Source: Schizochytrium sp. CCTCC M209059
Lineage: Eukaryota; Sar; Bigyra; Thraustochytrida; Thraustochytriidae
Direction of reading: 5' to 3'
DNA: 64,000 nt
Assembly (NCBI GenBank): GCA_000818945.1
Contig: KN805382.1
Coordinates: 251,707 to 315,706, forward strand
Position 1 is the first letter of the stretch; every line of letters starts with the position of its first letter. Below, piece after piece: positions 48,846 through 60,765 of this stretch. The position numbers and the translations under genes were made by a program. The notes below the pieces were generated by a model. That model had not been told where the DNA came from, searched no databases, and saw nothing but the letters and a program-made list of their open reading frames with translations.

Positions 48846-50486
48846 TGTATGTGAAAGCAACTCTATGGTCAAATTTGGACTCTCCTTTACGAAGATCTGG
48901 TGCAAGTCCATTGACTTGTACTGAGGAGGCCAACAGAAGCACGAGTGAGACGAAAGAAAGGGCTGGACTACGCACAGGATTTCTATCTCTTTCTTACTTT
49001 CTCCTTCTTCCGCCCCTACCAACAAACAGACAATACCTTGCCAACCTGGGTGGCCGAATTGAATGAAATAGATGCTTGTATCCATCTAGCTAAATAACTG
49101 TAAGTAAGTAAGTTCAATCCGTCGCACCTTGACGAGATTCCTTATCGATGAAACTGAGAGCTCTCTCCCATCAGTAGAAAGAATTTGTTTAGTCTGTTTC
49201 GTTTTAAATGAACGGACCATTTGCGCCTGGCCTTCCTGCCTGTCTTGTAAATGAAGCAAGCAGTGTTAGTTTCTATTTTTGGCTTGGCCAAAGACATGTG
49301 ACGGTGAGGAAAAAAAAAAGCAAGCAAGCAAAGCCAGCAGTTCACACATTTGACCAAGAAAGAATGGCTACTTTTAGTTAGGTCCAATCCATCGATACTA
49401 CAAGTGGAAACGTGCAGCATATACTTGCACTCAAAAATTTTCATTCGAGATGCTTTTCTTGCAAGAATGCGGTGTCAGAGGTTTCCAAGTCGCCCTCGAG
49501 CTACGAAGAAAATCTGGCTGCCGGATGGCTCTTGTTTGCAGAGGCCAAAGTGACGAGATAAGCAGATTAATGATCTGCGCACTAGAAACGAAGGTCCTCC
49601 GGCAGGCAGCCAGCTAGTTATCTTCATAGTTCAAGGAATAAAAACGCAAACACACACTGGAGATTTTGACTGGAAAGAATAGGCCTATGTGCAAGCCAGC
49701 GTTGCGAAAGGCTCACGAAATGTAGTTGCTCACTCCGGGTGTAGCTTATACTATACGCCTGCTTCTTTTTGGCTTACTTTCAAGGATGCTATTTTTGCCG
49801 GAACGATTGCTTATTTATGGTTGAAAGAAGAGAAAATCCGTGCGCCTCTGTCTCTTTTGCGAGCATACGTCACGTTCTCTTTCTTTAGAATATTTAATAT
49901 GCGCATTTGTCTTTCTCGCCTTTGTTAATCACGGCATTGCATCCCGTGAAGCATCGTTGCATTTGTTTGAAACCTGCAAAGAAAAGAAGATTTATTTCAG
50001 ATTGACGATTCGAAATTGTGAGAGACGATCTTGAAATTGTTTCCAGCGAGACCGCGCCTATGTTAGGTATAATTATTCCATTACATCACGTCACGCACCG
50101 AACAGCTGACTAGCCACAGGCCCGTAATTCGTCGCTGACTGACGATCAGTAGTTACAAAGAACGCACTTATTGCTACGCCCTTTTGATCTCTCTATCCCG
50201 TGTCTTTGTTTTCCAGAACGTTTTTCCTTCTTTTCCATTGCTGCACTAACTTCTCACGCAAGCAAGCTCGAATCAAAGTATGAATTCATATTTGCTGTCA
50301 GTCACGGTTGAAAACGTTCAAACCTGACGCCTCTCCCTCATCTTCATTTTGGCGTAGACCTGAGCACTCTCTTCTCACTGTACGCCTTTTCGCGACGGGT
50401 TGCCCTTAAATGATCTCAAGCCAAGAAGACACATAAGATGATGTCACGATGGATAGATGGATGGATGGGTTGGATGGTTCTATCTC

Positions 50487-51230
50487 TTACCCACATAATC
50501 CCTGTGAGTCTGTCGTGTCCATGTGCTCTGGCTCTACAGTAAACTGCCGAGGGTCCTTTCTTCGCGTCAGGAACTTTACCGCAGGGTTCTCGAAGGGAAA
50601 ATTCATGTCCTTGATGCGGCCAAGTTCAAGGGCTCTTTTATCAAAGGCGCGGGCAGCCTCGATCTCATCATCAAAATTGCCGAGGTGTTCGCTACGGAAT
50701 TGAAACCAAATACGAGCGCGCCATGCTTTGCAAGTTGCGTTCCAATATACACCTCGATACTTGGACGCGATTTTCCCAGCTTCACAGGCCTCCGCCATAC
50801 GCTTTTGGTCAAATGGTGAGGGGAATACGGGCCTTGGGTTGCGAGCAAGAGCATCCTCTGGGATCGTCATTTGCTGCGACAAGAAAGCTTCAGATTCACG
50901 TACACTCTCATTGCCGGCACCAAAGTTTCGAAAGATGCCGGACTTAAAACGGGCGTCGCCCTGTGTCACGTTCGAGCTACCCGCTGCCTGCAATGAGAGG
51001 AGCGTCTTTTCGCATGGAACAGCGATGAGGCCTTGGTTTCGTGATTGCTCCTCAAGCTCTTGTTGATGGTGGGAAGGGTGCGCATGTGAATCGCCGGGAT
51101 GACGCTTGTCGTTGCGCGACTCCTGCGCGAGTGCGCTGTCGGAAGCAAGCTGCTCAAGCCCTACGCTCTGGTTGCTTGCAGTTGGTGCTATGGCACTGTG
51201 GCACGCATCTTCACTCTGGGCAGGTAGCAT
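50487..51230 (-). CDS. AP2-domain DNA-binding protein (first of three)
   Basis: Predicted 247 aa from the ATG at 51230; the frame continues upstream only through a TTG. A single AP2 domain occupies about residues 155-214: SKYRGVYWN, CKAWRARIW, SEHLGNFDDE and ARAFDKRALELG follow the AP2/ERF fold (three-strand sheet, helix). The N-terminal half is Ser/Gln/His-rich, probably disordered. AP2 domains bind DNA as transcription regulators in plants, apicomplexans and stramenopiles. The domain shares nearly all its residues with those of the genes at 51991 and 60766, so the three are paralogues. Confidence 0.85.
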   Translation of the reverse strand: MLPAQSEDACHSAIAPTASNQSVGLEQLASDSALAQESRNDKRHPGDSHAHPSHHQQELEEQSRNQGLIAVPCEKTLLSLQAAGSSNVTQGDARFKSGIFRNFGAGNESVRESEAFLSQQMTIPEDALARNPRPVFPSPFDQKRMAEACEAGKIASKYRGVYWNATCKAWRARIWFQFRSEHLGNFDDEIEAARAFDKRALELGRIKDMNFPFENPAVKFLTRRKDPRQFTVEPEHMDTTDSQGLCG

Positions 51231-51990
51231 GAGGAGTGTGAGAGAAGAAGGGTGTACGGGGCGCACCTTTGCACCTTGCCTGTGCCGCCGAGGTTGTCCG
51301 CATGAGACCTCCAAGTCCTCCTGAACGCTCCTTGTCGAAGGAAGCTGGCACGTCGCTTCTCACTTGCTTGCTTGGAGTCCCTTCTTCTCGCGCTATCTTT
51401 GTGGCGTTTTTGTTCAGTACTCGATGCTACTAGTTAAAAAAAGGTCCTTCTAGTATCGAGTAACATAGGCCTACTAGAGGTTCGAGGGATTGACACATTC
51501 CTCGAGCAGCATTGCCAGGTGAAGTCAATTTTGCGGTGATGCTTGACGCTCTCTGCATGAGTTAGCAGTGAGCTCTCACCACCATGATTGGAAAAAGGGG
51601 GAATAAGTACCTGGTCTGGCATAACAACATTATTTTCTAGGCCGCAACAAATAACCCAGATGACGGACGATGAGAAAGAGATTTAAGGTCGTTGCGTTGC
51701 GAACGAGATCCATGACAGGCAGAGGATACCACGAGACTTCAAATAGATTTTACTTTTTTCCCCTCCACATGAAATAAATTGAACAGCAGGCGGGTGTAGG
51801 CCTATGTTGATGTTGAACTGGTGCATACATAGATGATCAGGTTCCAAATGCGTTATTGATTAGATGGTGCCAGCAAGATCAGAGCATGAAGAAGGATGGT
51901 AGTGTACGAGTCAGAAAAGAAAAAAATGAAAGGAAGAAAGAATGCAAAGCAGGCGGGTCAAGTTGTGTATGTCTCTCTGCGTGCCTGGAT
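51231..51990. other. intergenic region between AP2 genes
   Basis: 760 bp with moderate A+T content. No gene or repeat recognised. Confidence 0.4.
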
Positions 51991-53080
51991 TTACTTGACG
52001 CTCTCTTCTTCCACCTTGACGGTTTCGTCTCCAGCGTTTTTACCGCTGCTCGTGTCCGAAACGTTATCTGAAGCGCTGTCGCCGATGCTGTCGCATCGAC
52101 TACTGTTGGGGCTGCCCGACGTATACGAAGGGCGCAGTGCTGTCGAGTTCTTGGAGGACGAATCGCTATCGGATTTCACCGTGGAGGACTTGCGACGCTT
52201 GACACCTTCTTCCCGAGCCACCTCGTCAACCTCCGCGTCGCGGCGGCGGTTTTTCTGCTTCGAGGCGGTAGGGTCAAGGGACTGCGAGTCCGTGGAATCT
52301 GTAATTTGCTCATTGTCGTTGTCAGAGCCAGTGGGCGTCAGTCGCTGATGGCGACGCTTCGACGCAGAGCTCTTACGGCGGGGGATCTCATCTGGAAAAT
52401 TGAGCGATGTGATGCGGTTGAGCTCGAGGGCTCGGCGATCAAAGGCGCGAGCGGCCTCCTTTTCGTCGTCAAAGTTTCCAAGATGCTCGCTCTTGCTGTC
52501 AACCCAAATGCGCGCGCGCCATGCCTTGCAGTTTTTGTTCCAGTACACTCCTCGATACTTGGACGAGGTCGTGTGGACGCGAGCATATGGATGAGCCGAC
52601 ACGAGCGAGTACGACCCAGGAGTCGTCATGGAGGGTGCCATGACGGCGGGCATGAATCCCGGGGCAAAGCCATTGAACTGATTACCCATATTGGTCGGGT
52701 ATGATTGCTGTGGCGCCTGCTGCATCATTTGCTGGTTCGTGCTGACAAAGGTCATGCCGTTCTGCTGCTGCATCATGACCTGAGGCATGCCGTTCTGGAG
52801 GATGAAGGTGCCTTGTGGCTGTTGGTGAATGAACTGCCCGTTAAAGGTGGCTGGGCCGTTGGGCCCAATGTAGAACGTAGGCTGTTGTTGCTGTTGTTGT
52901 TGTTGTTGTGGTTGCTGTTGTTGCTGCTGAGGCTGAGCCCACTGGAATGCTTGCTGGGAGTTTTGGTTGGGTTGCACAGAAGCTTGCGCAACTTGAAAGT
53001 ATTGCACCTGGTTTGGGTTTCCCTGCGCCATTCCTCGCAAGTCCATGTTGCCGCCTTGCTGTTGCTGCGTTTGTGCATCG

Positions 53081-53115
<35 letters not shown>

Positions 53116-53286
53116 GATATTGGCCATCGTCATGGACATGCCGTTGGTGTTGTCGCTCTGGCCGTCGGTCTTGCCATCAGCGGGGAGCTGATGAGCTTTG
53201 GAAGCTTGCATGGTGGATGTTGGTGCAAAAGTCATGTACGGCTGCTGTTGTTGCTGTTGCTGCTGAGGAACGTAGTAGAACTGTTG

Positions 53287-53323
<37 letters not shown>

Positions 53324-53430
53324 GGCTGAGGTTGTTGTTGTCGTTGCTCTTGGAGCTGTTGCGTGAGAAAGGAGTTCAAGCTCGGTGAAGCCTGCTGCTG
53401 CTGCTGCTGCGGCTGCTGTTGGCTCATCAT
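51991..53430 (-). CDS. AP2-domain protein with Gln and Asn tracts (second of three)
   Basis: Predicted 479 aa from the ATG at 53430 (MMSQQQ); the upstream continuation has no ATG. The first 280 residues are a Gln-rich activation-type region with poly-Gln blocks and a run of about 12 Asn. The AP2 domain lies at about 287-345 (SSKYRGVYWNKNCKAWRARIW, KSEHLGNFDDEKEAARAFD shown in pieces). A basic stretch (PRRKSSASKRRHQR) after the domain is a probable nuclear signal, followed by an acidic Ser-rich tail. Expected to be a nuclear transcription regulator. Plus-strand leucine-rich frames over the poly-Gln are shadows. Confidence 0.88.
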
Positions 53431-54234
53431 GGTGACCACGCGCAGGGCGCGCGGGCAGGGCACGACGGCGGACGGGTAGGCTCGCGGTCGCGCGCGCGCG
53501 GTCGCGCGCGAGGGCCGCGAGTGAAACGCGAAGGCCGCGAGGGATGAGAGTTGGCCGGCACGAGGCTGGGCAAAGGGCCGATGAACGTCCTTGTCAACGA
53601 CAAGACGAACAGGCAGGCAGGCACCAAGCGAGCGCACGACCGATCGACGCGCGGGGCGCGTTGCGTGTCTGTGCGGGCGTGGGGGCGAGGCTCTCCGCTC
53701 TCGTTCTCGCGGGCACGGGCTCCAGCAGGCGCGGGCGTGGGCGCGGCTGTCGGTCGCTTTCCCCAAGAAGAAGCGCGTTGCTTCGTCGCGGGGCAAAGGG
53801 GGTTTGGCCTTGCTGCCTGGGGAGGAATAGCTTGTTAATGAGGGGAGCTACCAAAGCAAGTTGCTCCAATTCCAGCATCATATGTTCCCACAGCGAATAA
53901 TTTCCCCGGGAGGGCGCTCGGGAGAAGTTTGAAGCTGGTAGCTCTGAAAATCCTTTGCTTGCCAGGCAAGGCTGGCAGTGGAGGGGAGCGCACTGCTTCT
54001 CGAATATACATGGCGACCACAGACTGCAGCGGCAACTAAATTGACCGCTGTGGGGGCCGCGCGCGGCCGCTTGCTTCTTACGTCGGGACAAGTTGCGCGG
54101 CTTTTCGTAGACTGCCTGGAGCTGTGGGGCCTTGACGTTGGGCCGAAAAGCGCCGTGGCTTTTGAGCGCAGCATCGCAGGCAGCGCTGGCCCGCGCCCCC
54201 GACTGGCTGGCATGCATCGATGTCGGCCAGCCAG

Positions 54235-54237
54235 CCA

Positions 54238-54268
<31 letters not shown>

Positions 54269-54275
54269 TGCTTGC
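54235..54275. repeat. CCTG tetranucleotide repeat
   Basis: About nine CCTG units with neighbouring CAGC and CTTG variants; non-coding. Confidence 0.85.
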
Positions 54276-55255
54276 CTGACTGAGCCAGACGGCCGGCCAG
54301 CCAGCCTTGCCCAGCTGGCCGCTGCGCGTCAAGCCGGCTAATATCGCTCATGCATAAAATTTGGCAGGCTTTGAGGCACTTGGGGCGCGCGCGGCATCGC
54401 GCAGCGTCGCGGCCGGGCAAGCGCCGTAGCACTGCAGTGGCACTGAAGAGGACTTGACCGGGCGAGTCGGCATCCCTGGACACAGTAACGTAAGGCCCTC
54501 TCTCTCCCGGTGCTGCGCGTCGCGCGAACGAATGAACGAATGAATGAATGAACGAACGGCAAGGGAAAAACCTTGCGCATGCCGTCACATCACCCATCTT
54601 TCCCTCTCCTGTCTCAACCTCCACTGGCGAGGTCCGACTGGAAGCGCCGCGGCGCGAGTGCGCAGTGCGGGGCTGGCGCGCAGAGGTCGGCGCCGGGCGA
54701 GACGAAGGGGCGCGGGCGCTGGCACGAGATAAAAAGGCGGTCGCTGTGGAGGCAAGGCGCGTGAGGGTCTGCGGGAGACATGCGGTGGCTGCAGGGCTCG
54801 ACTCGGGGCCGCGTCGGGAAAGTCTTTTGAAATCCAAGGGGAGACGGAGATGTGGGTACGTTTGTACGTAGAATCCTTCCTTGAGACCCGTCTGGCTTGC
54901 GCCAATTGGAGAATGAGAAAAGGAAAGGACAAGGGAAGGAGAGCGAGCGGGGCCGAGCGCGGCCGGTTCTGCGCGAGGCAGGTCGTGCTTCGAGAAGCTT
55001 GCGCGTGCGGGCTCCGGATCCTGAGCGCGGCGCGAGTTTGCGCTCGGCTGGTGGCCGCAGGCTGTCTGCGGAGGCGGCGCTGTTCCGCGAGCCCGCGGCG
55101 AGGGCGAACGCGGCGAAGGGGGGGGGGAAGGCAAGCCGAGGCAAGTGGCCGAGGCAAGGCAAGTCAAGCAAGCCAGCAACGCCAACCCAAGCTAAAGGCA
55201 AGCGTAGCCAGGTCACGCAGGCCACGCAGGCCACGCAGGCCTCGTAGGCCTCGCA

Positions 55256-55325
55256 AGCAAGCAAGCAAGCAGGCAGGCAGAGAGGCAGGCAGGCAGAGAG
55301 GCAGGCAGGCAGAGAGGCAGGCAGG
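55256..55325. repeat. AAGC/AGGC/AGAG tetranucleotide repeat
   Basis: AAGC units pass into AGGC and AGAGAGGC units; about 17 units in all. Confidence 0.85.
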
Positions 55326-56126
55326 CCGCCCGCCACCAGTCAGAATGTCAGTCAGGGGTGGGCAGGAGGCAGAAAGAAACAAGCTCCTCTCCCTCGCTCC
55401 GTTCTCGCTTCCAACCAGCTGCTCGATTCTATTTATTTTCGCACCATTCTCCGATTGGATCCTCTCTCGAGGATCGTAACGCTGCTGTGGGGCCCATGGC
55501 TCCTCTGCGGGCCCGCCCCTCTCCTCCGCCTTGCTCTCCCGCACCCTTTTCGTCCCCGCCGCGCCCCCTCTCTACCTCGGCGGGCCAGACGCCAGCTTTG
55601 CCGGCGGGTGACTGTGGACTCTGCCATCACCCCCTCTAGCAGAGGCCGGCACAGCTGGCGGGCAGGCTGGCAGTCTGCGGCATGCCGGCTGCTGGTTGGC
55701 TGGCCGCCGCTGCTGGCCACAGTCGCCCTCGCCGACACGAGCGGAGGCGGTGAGTGTGCGGGTGTGTGTGTAAGTGTGTGTGGAAGACCTCCCTCTCCCT
55801 CTCTCTCTCTCCTTTTCCTTTCCCTTCCCTCCCTTCTCTCCCTCTCCGTCTCGGCGCCCCATCCATCGTCGCGCCCGCGTTTGCCTCGCGTTGCCTTGCG
55901 TCGCGTCGCGTCGCGTCGCGTCGCCGCTCTGCCCTTGCGCCCCCCACCCTCGCTCCCCTCGCCGGCTTTGGCTGCCGCCCTGCCGCCGTCCCTGGCAGCG
56001 ACCGGCCAGGCCGGACGCGGGCGCGGCCGTCTCGGCGAGCAAGGCCCGGCCGCCTCGGCCTGGCAGCAGGGCAGCCGGCGAGGCAGGCAGGCAAGGCACA
56101 CGAAGCGAGCGAGGCGGCGCTGCGAC

Positions 56127-56162
56127 CCGCGAGGCGAGGCGAGGCGAGGCGAGGCGAGGCAG
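56127..56162. repeat. GAGGC pentanucleotide repeat
   Basis: Six consecutive GAGGC(GA) units; non-coding. Confidence 0.8.
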
Positions 56163-56459
56163 GAGGGCCCGGGCTAGGAACCGCCGGAGCGACCGCGCCA
56201 CCAGACCCGCCAGACCTCGATGCCCGGGAGCCCGGGCAGGAGCGGCAGCGGCGGCGGGCGGGAAGCGTCCGTCCGCCGCCAGGCTCCGTCGAGAGGATTC
56301 CAAACTTTATGATGACCGAACGAACGAGAAGCTGAAAAAGCAGAAGAAGAAGATGGATGCTCGACCGTTGCCGGCCGCCGCAGCTGCAGCGAGCGCAAAA
56401 TGTCGCGCTCGTCGCTCGCTCGCGTGCGTCCGTGGCGACGTTCTCTCGATTCAATTTCT

Positions 56460-56545
56460 TCTGGCCGTCTGTCTGTATGTCTGGCTGGCTGGTTGTCTGG
56501 CTGTCTGTCTGGCTGGCTGGCTGGCCGGCTGGCTGGCAGGCAGTG
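56460..56545. repeat. TGGC/TGTC tetranucleotide repeat
   Basis: Over 15 units of TGGC with TGTC and CGGC variants; a similar GGCT array is at 56895-56935. Confidence 0.85.
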
Positions 56546-57600
56546 CTGTGAGTGCAATTTCCAAGGTTGGCGCTCTCTCCCGCTGCCCAGCAGCTGGTGC
56601 AGACGCCCGCTCTGTGCTCCGCCGCACTGCGCTGCACTGTGCTCCACTGCGCCGCACTGCGCCGCACTGCGCGACTGTCTACCTCTGCCTCTGCCGGCGC
56701 CTCCTCCCCCTGCCGCGACGTCACGTCTGCGCAGCCAGCTCGGGAGGCCGTGCTGGCGGCCAGAAGCTTCTCGCGCGTGGTGCAGAGGGAGAGAGAGGAA
56801 AGCGGAAGAGCAGAAGAGGGGGGAAGGGGGAAGGGCGAAGGGGCGAGGATCTTGACGCCTCGCGATCGGGATGGCTCAGCCTCGCCCGCACACTCGCCTG
56901 GCCGGCTGGCTGGCTGGCTGGCTGGCTGGCCGCTCGCGTGGCTGGCTGCCGCGTGGCCACTTTGCGCCCGCCTGCCTCGTCTCTGCGCTCGTGCCAAGGC
57001 CTACCGAGCAAACCCTTTTGCGCGTAGCTTCCCCTGACCGGCCCCCGCAGCGGCGCGCCCAAAGGACTCGCTGCGGAGGCTGCGCGGCCTTTTCCCTCCG
57101 CCCGGCCCTTAGAAGCTAGCCGGTAAAATGAGAGATGCAGTAGCTTTGCGCCAGCTTTCGCAGGGCCGTCCCCTAGCTTGCCCCGGGCAAGCTGCTGCTT
57201 TACCTCGGGGCAGTTCTCGCTGCGCCTAGGGGAGCTCCACAGGCCGGGCGAGGTGCGCTGCGCCGCTCTGCGCTGCCTCTGCAGCGGGCGGGAGACAGAG
57301 GCAAAATGCTGCGGCACAGCCAATTCGAACTGCGGGGGTGCTGGCGGCGCTAGTTTTCCCGAGAGGGGGGCGGCCGATGCGAGCGCCTCGAGGTCGCAGG
57401 TGGATGGACGAGCACGTCCGCTGCCGCCGTCGGGCCTGCCGTTTTGTTTTGTTCAAGTTTTGTTTTGTTTTGATTTGCCTCCTCTCCTCTCTTCTCCTCT
57501 CCTCTCGTAGCCTCCCCTTTCCCTCTTGTTGCCTGCCGCCAGTGTTGCCGCTGGCCGCGCCACTTCGCGGTCCGACGGGCCGTCGCCCGCCCCGATCCTC

Positions 57601-57630
57601 CGCCGATCGATCGATCGATCGATCGATTCG
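57601..57630. repeat. GATC tetranucleotide repeat
   Basis: Six perfect self-complementary GATC units, followed nearby (57677-57700) by a GACC array. Confidence 0.85.
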
Positions 57631-58589
57631 CCTTGATCGATGGGTCGATCAATCGCTTGCTTGCACGCGTGGCTGCTCGACCGACCGACCGACCGACCGC
57701 CCGCCGACGCGACGGAGCAACCTCCCTCCCTCCCAGCCCGCCCGGCCGGCCGGCCTCCCTCGCTTGGCACGCCCCGCCCTTGGTTGCCAGGCGGAGCCCG
57801 CCCGCCTGCAGCCCGGGTCTGGCGCGCTTGCCAAGTGCCGGCCGCTCTCTCTCCGCGCCGGGCCAGGTCGGTGCCCGCGCCGCCGCCCGCCGGAGCCAGC
57901 CGCCGCGGACCTCGAAGGAGGGAGGGAGGAGGGAGACCAGGCGAGGCGAGAGGGAGAGAGACAGAGACAGAGGGAGGGAGCGCGCTCTTGAAGGGAGGCT
58001 GAGGCAGGCGAGGTGAGGCGAAACGAGGCGGCGCGGAATGGAGTGGAGCGGAGCGGAGCGGAGCAAGCGAGGGCACCCAGCGCAAGGCTGACGAAGCGAG
58101 CTTCAAGCTGCCGTCGCTGCAGGGAGCGAGGGATGAGGAGGGGGAGAGGAAGTGAGGAGGCAGTGAATGTACGAGTGGGTGGGTGAGGGAGCGAGCGAGC
58201 GAGCGACCAGCGTGCCGTGTCGCGTGCCGGCGGGCAACCACAGCCAGCCAGTTAGCCCGCCAGCCAGCCAGCCAGCCAGCCAGATGCCTGGCGAGCGATG
58301 GCCGACGTGGACGCCGGCCGCTACCGCCGCGCCGGCCCTGGCCAGTCAGCCACCCTCCGTGGCCACCACCATCGACCGTCCATCGATCGTCCCGGGGCGC
58401 GCTTTACCCTCATGTATCCATCCGGCGCTGCGCGGGAGACCTGCCTCGCAGGGGGGACCGGGACAGGGCGGCCGCGTCCCCCGTGCGTTCAAGTAAGCTC
58501 GACTCCGGAGCACAGAGGTGCCGCCTCCCGGGACGCTTGCGCGCTTCCCAGCAAGCAAGCTGTAGCTTGCCCAAGGGTTGCTAGCTTGG

Positions 58590-58620
58590 AGTCTGCTTGC
58601 TTGCTTGCTTGCTTGCTTGT
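58590..58620. repeat. TTGC tetranucleotide repeat
   Basis: Seven TTGC units; a (GC) dinucleotide run follows at 58717-58740. Confidence 0.85.
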
Positions 58621-60765
58621 TCGCTCGCGTTCTGGCAGACGCACGCGCCGCAGTCGCCGCAGCCCGGCCCACCGAACGCAACGGCCATAGGCACGAGTCT
58701 CACACGCGCCTTACTGAGGCGCGCGCGCGCGCGCGCGCGAGCGTAATGGACTGGGAAGCTCCAGGGTAAGCATTGCGCGGGTCTCGAGGCCGCTCATCCC
58801 GGTGACGAATCCACCGGATCGCATGGGCGCGGTGGCTGGTGCGCCTCTGGACACGCGGATAACTTACCTAACCATAGAGAGTAGCTGGGGTGGAGGGGAA
58901 ACGTCACGCTTTCTGAGCGACTCGACGTGTGAAAGCAGCCGTAAAAGCGCCATGGACAAGTTCTTGCAAGTCGGACACAGATCAAGTGCAAAAAGCAAGG
59001 CAAAAATTCGATTGGACGTGTGAAAGCAGAAGCAACCGGGAAAGACGAACTGATCTTTCTCGCAGTCAGTCCAAGTCTTTATGGGGTAAAGTAACGCAAG
59101 CAATGCAAATCAACCAGGCAAGTGCAAGACGGATGCAAAAGCATCTCGTTGATTGACAACAACTGTGACTCGACGTCATAGCAAACTGGTCTCTTGCTTG
59201 CCGAGTCGTGGTTCGTTATTCTTTTGACATCCCTTTTCCCCATCGAGAGTTCGTGGCTATTCTTTCATCGTCATCCGCGTTCTCAATGTATGAACAAATG
59301 AAGCGCAAGATGAAAACATCAAAAAACTTTTGACTTATACCGGTTAGGTGTTGTTCTTCCGTTACCACTCTCGTGTCTAAAGAAAGTGCAAGCCGTGTTG
59401 TTGCAAGTGCAACCCTCTGCTTGTGCGACCATGCGTAGCAGCGTCATCGGCGACTTCTAGCTTTTGAAGAAAAGCAAAAGAGAAAGAAAAGCAAACAAGC
59501 AGCCGAGGCGGAAACGCGCCGACCAAAAGTTTGGCAAGCAAAACAATCAACGGGGAAAAGGAGGAAAGTCACCCATCTCCTTGCCGTTAGTTAAGCCAGT
59601 GGTTTTCTTTTTTCTCTTTTTCTCCTTTCTCTTCGATTTTTGCTGCTTGGTCACTGCACAAAGAATGATCGTGAGCAATCTGCAATCAAGGTAGCTCTTT
59701 GCATCCTTTTTCGCATCGAAATGCCTTTTCTCAGGCTCTCTCCGTATCGGTTTTCCTATGTTCACCAAGTCACGGCCCCTTTTGCAATCAGATTAGCTTT
59801 TGGCACCAAAGGAGATGTCATTGCAACCCTTCTTGCATGTCAGGCCAAGTAGTCTTGGGTCTTGACACCACCAAACAATCAGTTTCCCTCTTGTCCACCG
59901 AATCACGGGCAATTCCATCTGTAACAAAGGTAGCTTTTTGCACCTTTTTCTTCCCTTTTTTTTTGGCATCGCATCGCGCCGCGTTGTCGACGACTTCTCA
60001 CCGCATCGCCTTGTTCTTTTGCACAACAATCATTGGCGATGTGCAATCGAAAAGTAGTTCTTGGCGAGCATGCATGGAAAAAAACAATCCTGTTCTTTCG
60101 TTCTTGCATATGACTCGACGTTTCCCCATCGGCCGATCATTTTCCTTCTTGAGACCCAGACAAAGCGTAGCTCGAACTGTATGGTTGCCTTTGGCAAAAA
60201 ACGTAATTTTCACCGCATTGCACATCGCTACTCGGACTTTTCCTCACCTCCTGCAAAGTGCAATCAAAACAGCCTCCGGCGCCACTGGCATCTATCACGC
60301 CATCTTGATTTTGATTGCCCTGACAGTCTGGTGCGTCCTCTATCGCTTTGCACTCACGTGCCTCATATACGCAGTCATTTGCAACCGCGTCTCAACGTGG
60401 AGTCCTGCGCACTTGGCCCCTTGTAAAAGTAGTAATAGTAGTAGTATTCGCTGTCGTTGCGAATCTTTCGCTTCTCAATGAAACGCACCTTTCAAAGAAT
60501 ATCAAAGGAAGCTTCTCGTTGGAGACAATCCATCTTGTCTCGTTGTTGGAGGAGAATGCGCCTTCTCCTCTTGACTCGTCTTGCACACGCTCGTGGCAAA
60601 CAGCCTTCCACACCCTAGCCCAGCCCAGCCTAGCCCAGCCCAGCCCAGCCTGCTAGCGTAAAGCAACCAAGGTGGCGCCAAAATGGTCTTCAGGGAGGTG
60701 GCACCGGCGTGGTCTCTCCGCCGTTCGTCTCTGATCGCAGTTGATCGTGCAGAGCACACGCCCAA

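Larger units (their letters stand above)
45599..50486. other. 4.9-kb gene-poor region
   Basis: No frame here is convincing as a gene: the longest (minus, 47769-48422; plus, 46422-46775) lack recognisable domains, sensible composition or splice partners. The interval begins with a TTGC tetranucleotide run (45639-45662) and contains the hairpin cluster at 47661-47786, a GC-rich patch (47940-48120), and the AT island at 48600-48840. Non-coding RNA genes are possible. Confidence 0.5.
53431..60765. other. 7.3-kb gene-poor region rich in short tandem repeats
   Basis: From about 53.4 to 58.8 kb the sequence is very GC-rich and packed with tetra- and pentanucleotide arrays; frames up to 450 codons occur on both strands but translate the repeats, overlap each other and show no domains. 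From 58.8 to 60.5 kb the base composition is lower and degenerate direct repeats appear (GACTCGACGT, GCAATCA...TAGCTTTTTGCACC). I see no gene, RNA or transposon. Confidence 0.5.

Noticed and set aside
52705..53388. Leucine-rich plus-strand frame
   Set aside because: Antisense image of the poly-Gln region of the second AP2 gene.
53878..55185. 435-codon minus-strand frame
   Set aside because: GC-rich region where several frames are open together; no domain, signal or splice support.
55636..56997. 453-codon minus-strand frame
   Set aside because: Lies over tetra- and pentanucleotide repeats, overlaps a 417-codon plus-strand frame (55774-57027), begins without convincing context and encodes Arg/Ala/Ser low complexity.
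57453..58241. 262-codon minus-strand frame and its plus-strand partners
   Set aside because: Reads through GATC and GACC arrays; composition follows the repeats.
58190..58280. CRISPR array
   Set aside because: Only continuous tetranucleotide repeats without spacers; the genome is eukaryotic.
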